Source: an uncultured Oscillospiraceae bacterium (GTDB lineage Bacteria > Bacillota > Clostridia > Oscillospirales > Ruminococcaceae). From it: a stretch of DNA of 47,211 nt. The stretch is from the NCBI GenBank assembly GCA_902489475.1, contig CABUAH010000006.1:1-47211 (forward strand), given 5' to 3'. Made by a program: the position numbers and the translations under genes. The stretch's first letter is position 1. The number at the start of each line of letters is the position of its first letter. Below, one piece after another: positions 1 through 8,099 of the stretch. The notes below the pieces were generated by a model. That model made no database searches. It saw only the letters and a list, made by a program, of their open reading frames with translations, and was not told the origin of the DNA.

Positions 1-77
1 TTTCGCCGTCTGCGGACGGCGACCAAGGCTCTGCCTTTGGAAACTGCAAGCTTTTAAAAAAGCTTGACCAAAACTTT
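1..77 (+). repeat. 77-bp multi-hairpin dispersed repeat, copy A
   Basis: The sequence is a string of three back-to-back palindromes: CGCCGTC/GACGGCG, CCAAGGC/GCCTTTGG and AAGCTTTT/AAAAGCTT. An almost identical copy lies in inverted orientation at 4195-4271, with one difference in 77 positions. It has no coding potential and looks like a REP/BIME-like intergenic element. The window starts inside or at the edge of it, so its left end is unknown. Confidence 0.85.
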
Positions 78-136
78 TATTTTGACTTTTTCGACGGCTC
101 TGTTATGTTCTAATGTTGTTGAGAGGAATTGTTGCG

Positions 137-757
137 TCAGCGGTTGTCCTTGTCCTCTATAACTTCTACAACAGCGCTTGAACCGTTGCCGTTCTTTTTG
201 CGCTGTTTAACAATAAAGTTTATTTTTCTTACAACAGTAATGTAGTTGAAAATGGAGGAAACTCCATACCAAACTAGTCCGACGCCTATAAGAATTGATA
301 TGACATTGCTTGCTGAAACGAATATTAAAACAATTCCTAAAATTGTTGTTATAATTGAGTTTACCAAAGCTACTGTCCAACCGTTGTAATCGTTGCCGAT
401 GGTACGCCTTACATAAAGTGATTTTTGAAGTGATATGATTCCGTTTATGATGAGCAAAATTCCTATTATAACAGCAAGTATATCTATAAACCACACGCTT
501 GTTATAACAAGTATACCCATTACCGCAAAGACAACTCCCTTTGCAAGCTCAAAAGATGAATCGGTCTTGTCCGGTTCATCTGAGCCGGTAAAAAATCCGA
601 TTGTGACAAAAATTCCGTAAATTATAAGCGCAGCTCCTAAAATCCAGCAGATTATGTTCAGAGCTTGGTTTTGCTTAATAAGAAGCCATATGCCAATTGC
701 CAAGCAGCATATATAAAGCAGCATTTCAAACTTCCTTGTCTTTTCCACAAATTTCAT
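137..757 (-). CDS. DUF308 (HdeD-like) multi-pass membrane protein
   Basis: The 206-residue protein is almost entirely hydrophobic helices, about six, separated by short polar turns, and ends in a basic and acidic cytoplasmic tail. Pairs of helices such as ALIIYGIFVTIGFF and ILLIINGIISLQKSL repeat the DUF308 pattern of HdeD-like proteins, whose biochemical role in Firmicutes is unknown. I chose the ATG at 757 because GGAGG lies 7 bases before it; an upstream ATG in the same frame has no such site. The gene lies 13 bp after tsaD on the same strand, so the two are probably cotranscribed. Confidence 0.8.
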   Translation of the reverse strand: MKFVEKTRKFEMLLYICCLAIGIWLLIKQNQALNIICWILGAALIIYGIFVTIGFFTGSDEPDKTDSSFELAKGVVFAVMGILVITSVWFIDILAVIIGILLIINGIISLQKSLYVRRTIGNDYNGWTVALVNSIITTILGIVLIFVSASNVISILIGVGLVWYGVSSIFNYITVVRKINFIVKQRKKNGNGSSAVVEVIEDKDNR

Positions 758-770
758 TTTAATTCCTCCG

Positions 771-1787
771 TTAAACAGAAATGTCATCAAGGCGTAATGT
801 TGCGACTCCGTTTAAATCAAGAGTCGCAGTTTTTCCTGCCTTAAAGTCAAAGTATCCCTGACATGCGATCATTGCGGCATTATCTCCGCAGTATTTAAGC
901 TCAGGAAGATAAAGCTTAATTCCCTTTTTACTGCATTCTTTTTCAAATGCCGAGCGAACTCCGCTGTTTGCGGAAACCCCTCCGGCAACAGAAATAACCT
1001 CAGCGCTGAAATCCTCAGCGGCCAGCATAGTTTTTTGCGTGAGTATTTCACAGACTGTTTTTTGAAAGGACGCCGATATGTCGTTTTGATTTATCTCTTC
1101 ACCCTTTTGCGTCATATTATGGACGAGGTTTATTACAGAGGTTTTAAGACCTGAGAATGAAAAGTCGTATTTGCTTCCTGTTACTTTTGGGTGAGGAAAT
1201 TTATATGCGTTTTCATTTCCCTTTAAAGCTGCCTCGTCTATATATTTACCGCCTGGGTAGAAAAATCCGATAGTTCTTGCTACCTTGTCAAAACATTCTC
1301 CTGCGGCGTCATCTCTTGTTCTTCCGACAACGTGATATTTTGTATAATCCAAAACCTCGACTATGTGGCTGTGACCTCCGCTTACTACAAGACAGAGGTA
1401 AGGCGGTTTTAAGTCTTTGTGTGTAATATAGTTTGCTGCGATGTGACCGGCAATGTGATGGACGGGGATAAGCGGTTTGCCTGCCGAAAGACAAAGCCCT
1501 TTGGCGTAGCTTATTCCGACTAAGAGTGCACCTATAAGACCCGGTGCATACGTTACCGCAACAGCGTCAATGTCATCTATTGACACGTTTGCATCTTTAA
1601 GAGCAGCTTTTACAACCCAGTCAATATTTTCTGCGTGCCGTCTTGAAGCAATTTCAGGAACAACTCCGCCGTAAAGCTTATGTTCATCAATTTGCGAAGC
1701 GACAACATTAGAGAGAACGGAAGTTCCGTCCTCGACAACCGAAGCGGCAGTTTCATCGCATGAGCTTTCAATTCCGAGTATTTTCAT
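771..1787 (-). CDS. tsaD: tRNA N6-threonylcarbamoyladenosine synthase subunit TsaD
   Basis: TsaD transfers the threonylcarbamoyl group from TC-AMP to A37 of ANN-decoding tRNAs in the cytoplasm, working with TsaB and TsaE. The 338-residue length is typical. It starts with the family signature GIESSCDETAASV and carries the metal-binding HxxxH as His111 and His115 (HHIAGH). Further conserved blocks are VSGGHSHI, GECFDKVAR and AGGVSANSGVR in the ASKHA fold. The start at 1787 sits 3 bp after a small membrane-peptide gene. No tsaB or tsaE is visible next to it in the window. Confidence 0.97.
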   Translation of the reverse strand: MKILGIESSCDETAASVVEDGTSVLSNVVASQIDEHKLYGGVVPEIASRRHAENIDWVVKAALKDANVSIDDIDAVAVTYAPGLIGALLVGISYAKGLCLSAGKPLIPVHHIAGHIAANYITHKDLKPPYLCLVVSGGHSHIVEVLDYTKYHVVGRTRDDAAGECFDKVARTIGFFYPGGKYIDEAALKGNENAYKFPHPKVTGSKYDFSFSGLKTSVINLVHNMTQKGEEINQNDISASFQKTVCEILTQKTMLAAEDFSAEVISVAGGVSANSGVRSAFEKECSKKGIKLYLPELKYCGDNAAMIACQGYFDFKAGKTATLDLNGVATLRLDDISV

Positions 1788-1789
1788 AA

Positions 1790-1918
1790 TTATCTCATTT
1801 CGTCAATCTTAATATATTTTTTCAATCCGGAGCCGAAAATATCCAAAGCAAGTGCCGTAGCTGCAAATATTCCTGCGACTATACCGATTAACATAATTAC
1901 TTTTGCAAATTTTTTCAT
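1790..1918 (-). CDS. 42-residue single-helix membrane peptide
   Basis: The short open frame starts MKKFAKVIML, continues with one hydrophobic helix (about residues 5-27) and ends with the charged tail KKYIKIDEMR. GGAG lies about 8 bases before the ATG. Its stop codon is 2 bp before the tsaD start, so it is probably the first gene of the tsaD transcript. No family is recognised. It could be a small membrane protein of the bitopic type or a leader peptide. Confidence 0.6.
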   Translation of the reverse strand: MKKFAKVIMLIGIVAGIFAATALALDIFGSGLKKYIKIDEMR

Positions 1919-2023
1919 TGTAACTACTCCTTTTGTATTAGATTTTCAGCGAAAATCCAGAGGTTAAAAAAGTAAACCTGTATCAGTTTACATTTCTTTG
2001 CTTTCAAAGCTTTTTACATAACG

Positions 2024-2053
2024 ATTCTAAAAGAGAATTGTATTGTAAATCAA
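2024..2053 (-). promoter_or_regulatory. Putative SigA promoter for the tsaD transcript
   Basis: Read on the minus strand there is TTGATT, an 18-base spacer and TAGAAT, about 105 bp before the start at 1918. The leader contains two small hairpins (GATTTTC/GAAAATC and GTAAAC/GTTTAC). The rest of 1919-2296 shows no gene. Confidence 0.5.
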
Positions 2054-2221
2054 TGCTATAAGTTGTCATAAATACGAAAAGCATCTATCTTATATGAATT
2101 ATACACTATTTTTTTTGAATATACAAGGGGAATTAACCTTCTGTGAATAAATTTTTGAATAATTGTAAATGTTTCATAAAAGTGTGCTTAAGCCGTATGT
2201 TTTATGGATATATTGAAAGGC

Positions 2222-2251
2222 TTAACAAAAGTCCTTGCTGTTTCATATTAT
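2222..2251 (+). promoter_or_regulatory. Putative SigA promoter for the CHAP amidase gene
   Basis: TTAACA, an 18-base spacer and TATTAT lie about 45 bp before the start codon at 2297. The -35 box is imperfect, so this is a moderate call. Confidence 0.4.
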
Positions 2252-2296
2252 ATAATGCACAACATTTGTGCAAAGGACAAGCAAAGGAGGAATTTT

Positions 2297-3211
2297 ATGA
2301 ATTATAATGATTATTTAGGAAAAAGGGTCGGAGATTTTAATAATGCCGCATATTCGTGGGCAGGATTTTCTTCAGGTCCGTATAAGGGTCAGTGCGTGAC
2401 TTATGTGAGAGGACGAGCAAAGGAAAAGCTGGGAGTTGAATTTTTAGGTGGATTTGACTCGGCAAAACAGATCGTTGACGTTGCTTTAAAGAGAGGCTAT
2501 AAGATTGGTAAAACTGCTAAAGCCGACAGCTTTTTAGTCTTTGATGACGGAAGATACAAAGGCGATATTTGGGGGCACGTCAGGTATGTTGAGGGAATAT
2601 CGGGGGATAATTACTTTTATACCGAAGCAAATTCAAACAATGACGGAGTGGTTTCTTCTGATGACGGAATACTCAAAAAGGCAAGCATAAAAGCACTTTC
2701 ATCGGACAAATCGGTTTTGGGATTCGTTTATTTGACTAAGTCAAGTCAAACAAGCAGCTCCTTACCGCAGAACAAGATTAAGTTTGAAAAGGGTAAAAAC
2801 TATACGCTTAACACAGAGGTTAATGTTCGTTACGGAGCAGGAGTAGGATATTCCAAAAAGCTCAGAACGGAGCTTACTAAGGACGGAATGAATCATGCGT
2901 TAAATCAGCAGTACGCTTGCCTAAAAGCAAAAACTACAGTAACCGCTTTGGAGATAAAGAAAATATCCGATAATGAGGTTTGGGCAAGAATACCAAGCGG
3001 CTGGATCGCATTAATGTATTCCGGAGAAATATACGTCAGCCTAAAAAGAAAAGTAACCGCTACTCTTAATGTGAGAGAAAAGCCGTCGACAAGCTCTAAA
3101 ATTGTAGCTTCAAAGAAATCCGGAGATATTGTTACCGTTACGGCGCAAAGCGGAGATTTCGGAAAGATATCCGGCGGCTGGATTCATTTGGGGTATACCG
3201 AAGAGGATTAA
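2297..3211 (+). CDS. CHAP-domain peptidoglycan hydrolase with C-terminal SH3 domains
   Basis: The 304-residue protein opens with a CHAP domain (about residues 20-150). Its catalytic cysteine is in GQCVTYVRG and its histidine in WGHVRYVEG, as in NlpC/P60-like amidases and endopeptidases that cut peptidoglycan. A Ser-rich linker leads to two SH3b-like segments (about 170-240 and 250-304, with LNVREKPS) for cell-wall binding. The ATG at 2297 follows AAAGGAGG; the frame extends upstream but without a ribosome site. There is no signal peptide, so it resembles a phage endolysin, yet no holin or phage gene is nearby. It may be a domesticated lysin or be released by lysis. Confidence 0.85.
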   Translation: MNYNDYLGKRVGDFNNAAYSWAGFSSGPYKGQCVTYVRGRAKEKLGVEFLGGFDSAKQIVDVALKRGYKIGKTAKADSFLVFDDGRYKGDIWGHVRYVEGISGDNYFYTEANSNNDGVVSSDDGILKKASIKALSSDKSVLGFVYLTKSSQTSSSLPQNKIKFEKGKNYTLNTEVNVRYGAGVGYSKKLRTELTKDGMNHALNQQYACLKAKTTVTALEIKKISDNEVWARIPSGWIALMYSGEIYVSLKRKVTATLNVREKPSTSSKIVASKKSGDIVTVTAQSGDFGKISGGWIHLGYTEED

Positions 3212-3339
3212 AATGTTTTATTTATAAGTATTCGTCATTCATAGGTGTATACGGCAGTATCAGGGCTTGCCAAATAAAATAACAGAAAAGCCAAAATTTT
3301 ATGCTCATCTCATTCGTGCTTAAAAACTACAAAAAATGA

Positions 3340-3368
3340 TTGATTTTTTAATTTTTGTGTGATACAAT
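3340..3368 (+). promoter_or_regulatory. SigA-type promoter before the lipoprotein gene
   Basis: TTGATT, a 17-base spacer and TACAAT precede the start at 3426 by about 57 bp. Confidence 0.6.
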
Positions 3369-3425
3369 ACTTCTTTAGAAAGTAGACTGTAAATTTTCAA
3401 CCGAATAAGAAAGGAAAGCTTAAAA

Positions 3426-4136
3426 ATGAAAAGGTTATTTTTGGCGTTTGCTGCAACAGCGGCAGCTGCCCTGATATTTGCAAGCTGTTCTGATGAAAAA
3501 AATAAAGATTTAAGTGATGAAAACTCTTCAGCCGAAACAACTCAGTCTGTTACTGCAAGCGAAAGTATGACAGAGGAAACTGAAAGCGAAACGTCTGTAA
3601 CGACTACTAAAAAATCCACACAAAGTACGCCTGTTCCTACGCAGGCTACGCTTAAAACAACACCTAGAAGCTCTTCTACTACCACTGTTACTACGACGAC
3701 TGAGTCAACCACAACAGAAAATATCACTACAGCTTCAAGTCAGTCGAGTGTCACTAGTTCTTCGATAACGGAAGGTGAATTTTCGGCTGTTTTAAACGGA
3801 AAGCGTGTAGCTCTCGGAATGAGAATCGCAGGAAGAATAAATGAGTTCGGAGCTTTGCAGGCGACTGTTTCCAGAACAGGCGATACGGCGATTTATTCAT
3901 ACAAGGACTGTAAAATTACTGCACAGTCGGGGTATGTAAAGCAAATTTCCATCACCGGAGAAAGCGTTTCGACTGATACAGGCATAACGATAGGTTCTTC
4001 AAAAGAGGAAGTAATATCAAAATATAAAAATGCTGCGTACAGTGAAAACGCAGTTTATGCGTCAAGCGGAGCAAGCGCTGTTCAATTTAATATTGAGAAC
4101 GATTTGGTGACAATGATAACTTTATCAGCGTCTTAA
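3426..4136 (+). CDS. Ser/Thr-rich surface lipoprotein
   Basis: The 236-residue protein has a lipoprotein signal peptide (MKRLFLAFAATAAAALIFASC), so Cys21 is the likely lipidated residue. A long low-complexity Ser/Thr linker (about residues 25-118, runs of TTTTES and SSST) leads to a compact C-terminal domain (about 119-236). That domain contains ITIGSSKEEVISKY, a pattern seen in small extracellular domains that start with a Gly-Ser-Ser-Lys-Glu-Glu turn. It is probably displayed outside the membrane. No enzyme motif is seen. The gene stands alone with its own promoter. Confidence 0.75.
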   Translation: MKRLFLAFAATAAAALIFASCSDEKNKDLSDENSSAETTQSVTASESMTEETESETSVTTTKKSTQSTPVPTQATLKTTPRSSSTTTVTTTTESTTTENITTASSQSSVTSSSITEGEFSAVLNGKRVALGMRIAGRINEFGALQATVSRTGDTAIYSYKDCKITAQSGYVKQISITGESVSTDTGITIGSSKEEVISKYKNAAYSENAVYASSGASAVQFNIENDLVTMITLSAS

Positions 4137-4143
4137 ACTAAAT

Positions 4144-4164
4144 AAATCTGCCTGAATCACACGG
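4144..4164 (+). repeat. Orphan left arm of a terminator, duplicated at 4401
   Basis: This 21-bp stretch matches 4401-4421 at 20 of 21 positions. There it forms the left arm and loop of a complete terminator. Here the right arm is missing and unrelated sequence with the 77-bp repeat follows. It therefore looks like a flanking duplication around an inserted segment of about 236 bp. Confidence 0.6.
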
Positions 4165-4194
4165 TTGGATCAGATTGTCCAAAAACTCAAAACG

Positions 4195-4271
4195 AAAGTT
4201 TTGGTCAAGCTTTTTTAAAAGCTTGCAGTTTCCAAAGGCAGAGCCTTGGTCGCCGTCCACAGACGGCGAAA
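4195..4271 (-). repeat. 77-bp multi-hairpin dispersed repeat, copy B
   Basis: This is the inverted copy of 1-77 with one base change, located in the loop of the first hairpin so that the stem is kept. It lies after the lipoprotein gene, between the two copies of the terminator arm. Confidence 0.85.
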
Positions 4272-4303
4272 TTCTTTTATCAAAGCGCTTTTCAAGGGGT
4301 GAA

Positions 4304-4334
4304 TTTTAAAACAGTCCGGTGGACTGTTTTAAAA
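4304..4334. repeat. Perfect 14-bp stem-loop
   Basis: TTTTAAAACAGTCC and its exact complement are separated by a 3-base loop. It is immediately followed by a terminator hairpin. Role unknown; it is probably part of the inserted repeat segment. Confidence 0.6.
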
Positions 4335-4335
4335 G

Positions 4336-4370
4336 AGGGGATGCTTTGCAAGTGAAAGCGTCCCCTTTTT
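4336..4370 (+). terminator. Rho-independent terminator
   Basis: A 12-bp stem (AGGGGATGCTTT with AAAGCGTCCCCT, one G-U pair) is followed by a T run. Confidence 0.75.
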
Positions 4371-4399
4371 AAACTTATGACAAGGTTTTTCTACAGACT

Positions 4400-4437
4400 A
4401 AAATCTGCCTGAATCACTCGGGCAGATTTTATTTTTT
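4400..4437 (+). terminator. Rho-independent terminator
   Basis: AAAATCTGCC pairs with GGCAGATTTT and is followed by ATTTTTT. This is probably the original terminator of the lipoprotein gene, separated from it by the inserted segment. Confidence 0.75.
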
Positions 4438-4442
4438 GCCAC

Positions 4443-4471
4443 TTGAAATTTATTGTGTATTATGTTATACT
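4443..4471 (+). promoter_or_regulatory. SigA promoter
   Basis: TTGAAA, a 17-base spacer and TATACT lie about 54 bp before the start at 4525. Confidence 0.7.
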
Positions 4472-4524
4472 GGTTTAAGTAATTTATGAATCGGACAACA
4501 ATATTTTTCGGGAGGGAATCAGCA

Positions 4525-5478
4525 ATGGCTAAAGGAGAGAGAAAAACATCGCCTTTTAAGGTGATTGGAATTTTTTGCCTTATAATTTTGATTTTTACAT
4601 CTGCATGGGTTATTGCGGTTAAGCTTGTTTTTAAAAATCAAAATGTAACACCGTCTATTTCCGGCAAGAGTCTTTACGTTGTAAGAACAACTGATATGGA
4701 AGCGAATAAGGACACGGATATAAAGCAGGATACGCTTTTGTTTATAAATAACAAAGTGCCTACACAGGATGACATGGGAAGCGTAATCGTAATTGATAAC
4801 GTTGCAACATACGGAACAACCGCCATGCGTCTCAGAAACATTATAACTGAAAATGATGCGGTTATGTATGAGGTTGGATTTGATGCAAGTGAAAAATCCT
4901 TTGTTGTCAATTCATCACAAATTGTCGGTGTAGCTTATAAGATGGATCATTTTATCGGTTGGGCAATCGTTCAGAGCGGCACGATACAGGGAATGATTCT
5001 CTTAGTTTTAACTCCGCTTTTGCTTATGATAGTATTTTTGGCTCTTCATTCTTGGTGGAAGCAGAAAAACAATGCTAAAAAGTATCTCGGACACAAGGAA
5101 AAAGTAAGAGAGCTTGAAAAACAGGTTGAAGCAATTGAAGCGGAAAAGACGGAGGTTGTTGAACGGCTTACAAAAGAGAAAGAAAAGCTTTTGGAAGAAG
5201 TTGTAAAGGAAGATGCTAAAGAGAATTCCGAGCCTCTTACACCAGTTGAAGAAATTGCTGAAATTAAGGAAGAGTTAAAACAGTCAGCAAGCAATGCGGC
5301 AATAGAAGAGCTTTTGCGTCTTTGCGAAGAGGAAAATGAAAAGCTCAAGGCAAAATTTGAAGTGTCAGACGATGAGCCTTCACAGGAAATAGACTTAAAC
5401 GACGACAAGGCTGATGAAGAAATTGCTGAAGCAGTAAACAATGTTGTCGTTACAGACGCTAACGAAAATCAAAATTAA
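4525..5478 (+). CDS. Signal-peptidase-like membrane protein with acidic coiled-coil tail
   Basis: The 317-residue protein has an N-terminal transmembrane helix (about residues 13-35) and an external domain (about 38-140). That domain is laid out like the type I/SipW signal peptidase fold, with SGKSLYVVRTTD where SipW has its GSMxP serine motif, then TLLFI and GSVIVI strands. A second helix (about 150-175) and a long charged coiled coil rich in Glu and Lys follow (about 185-300). The Ser-Met catalytic motif is not intact, so peptidase activity is doubtful. The ATG at 4525 follows GGGAGG; an in-frame ATG 39 bp upstream lacks a good site. A 143-bp repeat begins at its stop codon. Confidence 0.65.
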   Translation: MAKGERKTSPFKVIGIFCLIILIFTSAWVIAVKLVFKNQNVTPSISGKSLYVVRTTDMEANKDTDIKQDTLLFINNKVPTQDDMGSVIVIDNVATYGTTAMRLRNIITENDAVMYEVGFDASEKSFVVNSSQIVGVAYKMDHFIGWAIVQSGTIQGMILLVLTPLLLMIVFLALHSWWKQKNNAKKYLGHKEKVRELEKQVEAIEAEKTEVVERLTKEKEKLLEEVVKEDAKENSEPLTPVEEIAEIKEELKQSASNAAIEELLRLCEEENEKLKAKFEVSDDEPSQEIDLNDDKADEEIAEAVNNVVVTDANENQN

Positions 5479-5620
5479 TAACCGTGAACGGATGACCCCG
5501 CCTCTTAGGGCGGCGGTCATCTACGTCTTTCAGTAGGGGACTTAAATCCCCTACTGAAACCCTAAGCGGCTTCGCCTTTCGTTCACTTGTTAAATGACGG
5601 GGCGGCGTCCCTTATTGAAA
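5478..5620 (+). repeat. 143-bp structured repeat, copy 1
   Basis: It begins on the stop codon of the preceding gene and shares its whole length with 16795-16937. An outer pair GTGAACG/CGTTCAC encloses three hairpins: GATGACC/GGTCATC with inner CCGCC/GGCGG, then TTTCAGTAGGGGA/TCCCCTACTGAAA, then GGC-TTC-GCC. Differences between the copies fall in loops or preserve pairing. It is non-coding. Confidence 0.85.
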
Positions 5621-5629
5621 GTTAATATT

Positions 5630-5671
5630 AAAGCCTTCTGCGGTTCAGTTTTACCACAGAAGGCTTTCTTT
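5630..5671. terminator. Bidirectional terminator between the coiled-coil gene and spo0A
   Basis: AAAGCCTTCTG pairs exactly with CAGAAGGCTTT across a 16-base loop, followed by a short T run on the plus strand. It serves the convergent genes on both sides. Confidence 0.7.
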
Positions 5672-5681
5672 GTCGTTACAA

Positions 5682-6464
5682 CTAAAAGTTAACGGCTGTT
5701 TTTCTTTTTAGGTTGATTTTATCAGCAATTAATGCTATAAATTCGCTGTTTGTAGGTTTGCCCTTGCCGACGTCAATTGTATACCCGAAGAATGAATTCA
5801 AAGTATCAATATCTCCTCTGTCCCACGCAATTTCAATTGCATGTCTTATTGCTCTTTCAACTCGTGATGGAGTTGTGTCAAATTTTTTTGCGACAGTTGG
5901 GTATAAAACTTTTGTAACACTTTCAAGCATTTGAGAGTCATTTACAGAAAGCATTATTGCTTCTCTGAGATAATGATACCCCTTAATATGAGCAGGAACA
6001 CCAATTTGGTGAATAATATCAGTTATTGTAACTTCTAGGTTGATCTGTGATGAAGCGGAATGGAGAAAATATCCTGTTTCGGAAGTTGACGAGAATCCCA
6101 TGATGGTGTTAATTCTTTCGGCGAGAGCTTTTGCTTCAAAAGGTTTTCGCATGAAATAAGAAGCACCAAGCTCCATAACTGTGCGTTCTACAAACTGATT
6201 GTCAAACGAGCTCACAACAATAATGTGCGGCATTTTATAATTTGATGAATTAAGCTTTTTAATAAGCCCGATCGCATCCAAGTTGGGCATTACTGCATCA
6301 ATAACAGCAACATCCGGCGTTTCATTTTTTATTGCCTCTAAAAGTGAGTTGCCGTTTTTCGGCCTGGCAATTACATAAAAGCCCATACTTCGCATTGCAT
6401 TTGCCAGATTTACTCCGAATTCGGCACTGTCATCCCCGATAAGCACTTTGATTTTCTGATTCAT
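5682..6464 (-). CDS. spo0A: Sporulation master response regulator Spo0A
   Basis: Spo0A, once phosphorylated by sensor kinases, binds 0A boxes and starts sporulation. The receiver domain (about residues 1-125) has the acidic pair D11/D12 and phosphoacceptor D56 in VAVIDAVMP, plus the conserved lysine in MRKPF. After a linker, the effector domain (about 145-260) shows the family blocks HIKGYHYLREAI, TPSRVERAIRHAIEIAWDRG and KPTNSEFIALIADK. I chose the start at 6464 because AAGGA lies 9 bases before it; an ATG 9 bases upstream abuts that site. spoIVB lies directly upstream, the conserved order in Bacilli and Clostridia. Confidence 0.97.
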   Translation of the reverse strand: MNQKIKVLIGDDSAEFGVNLANAMRSMGFYVIARPKNGNSLLEAIKNETPDVAVIDAVMPNLDAIGLIKKLNSSNYKMPHIIVVSSFDNQFVERTVMELGASYFMRKPFEAKALAERINTIMGFSSTSETGYFLHSASSQINLEVTITDIIHQIGVPAHIKGYHYLREAIMLSVNDSQMLESVTKVLYPTVAKKFDTTPSRVERAIRHAIEIAWDRGDIDTLNSFFGYTIDVGKGKPTNSEFIALIADKINLKRKTAVNF

Positions 6465-6630
6465 TGTAACCATTCCTTTCTTATGTCACCCTTCTCAAAT
6501 TGTTTATTCAAATGCTTGCCTGTTTGGCGTCAGCCTTTTGACCGGTTTTTAGAAAATAAGTTTTCCCAACCGCAAACTAAGAGTTAACGTAAAGAAGACG
6601 AGATTTCTAAATAGTCCCCTTTATTGAATA

Positions 6631-6659
6631 ATTTTATCATACACTTTTACACAATGCAA
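6631..6659 (-). promoter_or_regulatory. SigA promoter of spo0A
   Basis: On the minus strand TTGCAT, a 17-base spacer and TAAAAT lie about 165 bp before the spo0A start. A CTCGACA at 6689-6695, one base from a 0A box, lies just upstream and could give autoregulation. The remainder of 6465-6822 shows no gene. Confidence 0.6.
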
Positions 6660-6822
6660 GTGTAGAAACTATAAAATAACATAAAATTCTCGACATTGTA
6701 AGATAAATTATTGTTTTAATCTTGTAAAAACCCGTGCATCTGGTGTAATTATATGAATTGTTACAAATAGAAAGATTATATAAGTTATAATTAGCCCGAT
6801 CTTTTAAATAAAACAGGCGGAT

Positions 6823-8025
6823 TTAAGATATGAGCTTTTCTGACATACTGTTTTCGACAATTGTGTCAGAAAGCTCGCTGTACATGGTTTCTGCAAAAAT
6901 GCCGTATCCCATATCGCTTGTGTCAAGCATTACATGTGTCACAGCTCCGACAAGCTTACCGTTTTGAATAATCGGACTTCCGCTCATTCCTTGTAAAATT
7001 CCGCCTGTTTTATTTAAAAGATCGGGATCGGTTATTCTTATTACAAGATTTTTTGTTCCGTCGGCGTTTATTTGCTCTATTTTACAGGAATAATATTTTG
7101 GTGATGTTCCGTCAATAGTGGTAAGAATTTCAGCGTCACCTTTTTTTATATCCTGCTTAAAAGCAATGGGAACGGCGTCACGTTCTTCGGGATATGATGA
7201 CAATACACCGTAAATCCCGCAGTCGCAGTTAGATAAAATTTCGCCGTTTATTTTTCCGTTTATAAACTGTCCGGAAAGTGCGCCTGCCTTGTTGTCGTCG
7301 GCTTTTTGATATCCTGTGATTTTGGTTTGGCATATGCTTCCTTCTGAAATATCAAACATTTCATTTGTATCTGCATCGCAAATAGGGTGTCCAAGTCCTG
7401 CAAATCCGGAGGTATCAGGGGAATAAAAGGTCAAAGTACCTATTCCCGCAGAAGAATCTCTAACCCAAAGCCCTGCTTTATGACAGCCGTCCTGTTTTGA
7501 TAAAGCGGGCGTTAGTGTTACTGTTTTTTCATCGCCTCCATGAATCAGGGTTATGCTTATTTCGTTTGACTCGGAGTTTTTTACAGCATTTTCAATATCT
7601 TCGTTTGAAGTCATTTCCTTTCCGTCGATCGACAAAATCACATCTCCGACGCTTATTCCTGCATCTGCTGCCGGACAAACTCCGTCAACTGATCCCAGCT
7701 TGACGACCAAAACTCCTTTTGATAAAAGTTTTATGCCTATAGGATCGCCTCCGGGAATGACATAAGGCTGGCTTGTTTTGACAAGCTCTATTTCGCCGAT
7801 GGGAATCGAGTTGAAAAGCATAACTTTTTTTGTAACCGGTGCATTTGTTGATACAGGAGCATATCCCGAACCTGACAGAGATAGAAAAGGAGACAAATTT
7901 ATATCTTTATATGAGTCGTAATAAAGCTTTTTCGGCAAAGAATTTGAATAAAAACCGGTAAGAGAAAGAATAATAATTAAAAAAATCATCAATGAAATAA
8001 AAATTGATTTAACCGCTTTTTTCAT
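6823..8025 (-). CDS. spoIVB: SpoIVB serine peptidase
   Basis: SpoIVB is secreted from the forespore and cleaves SpoIVFA, which releases SpoIVFB to process pro-SigK in the mother cell. The 400-residue protein has an N-terminal signal anchor (about residues 7-27), a PDZ domain (about 95-175, with GISVGDVILSIDG) and an S55 peptidase domain to the end. The catalytic histidine is in AGLGHPI and the serine in GMSGSPI near residue 348. The start at 8025 follows GAAAGGAG. It lies upstream of spo0A on the same strand, separated by about 360 bp holding spo0A's own promoter. Confidence 0.95.
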   Translation of the reverse strand: MKKAVKSIFISLMIFLIIILSLTGFYSNSLPKKLYYDSYKDINLSPFLSLSGSGYAPVSTNAPVTKKVMLFNSIPIGEIELVKTSQPYVIPGGDPIGIKLLSKGVLVVKLGSVDGVCPAADAGISVGDVILSIDGKEMTSNEDIENAVKNSESNEISITLIHGGDEKTVTLTPALSKQDGCHKAGLWVRDSSAGIGTLTFYSPDTSGFAGLGHPICDADTNEMFDISEGSICQTKITGYQKADDNKAGALSGQFINGKINGEILSNCDCGIYGVLSSYPEERDAVPIAFKQDIKKGDAEILTTIDGTSPKYYSCKIEQINADGTKNLVIRITDPDLLNKTGGILQGMSGSPIIQNGKLVGAVTHVMLDTSDMGYGIFAETMYSELSDTIVENSMSEKLIS

Positions 8026-8099
8026 ATTTCGCTCCTTTCTTTTTGTTTTTTTCGACGCGTCCTTAGTATAATCTCTCTGTTGCGACAGATTAAACGAAG

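Noticed and set aside
4195..4271. 77-bp repeat as an insertion sequence
   Set aside because: It has no transposase and no terminal inverted repeats beyond its internal hairpins.
5046..5441. Long minus-strand frame opposite the coiled-coil gene
   Set aside because: It is a Ser/Phe-rich shadow of a Glu/Lys-rich coding strand and has no ribosome site.
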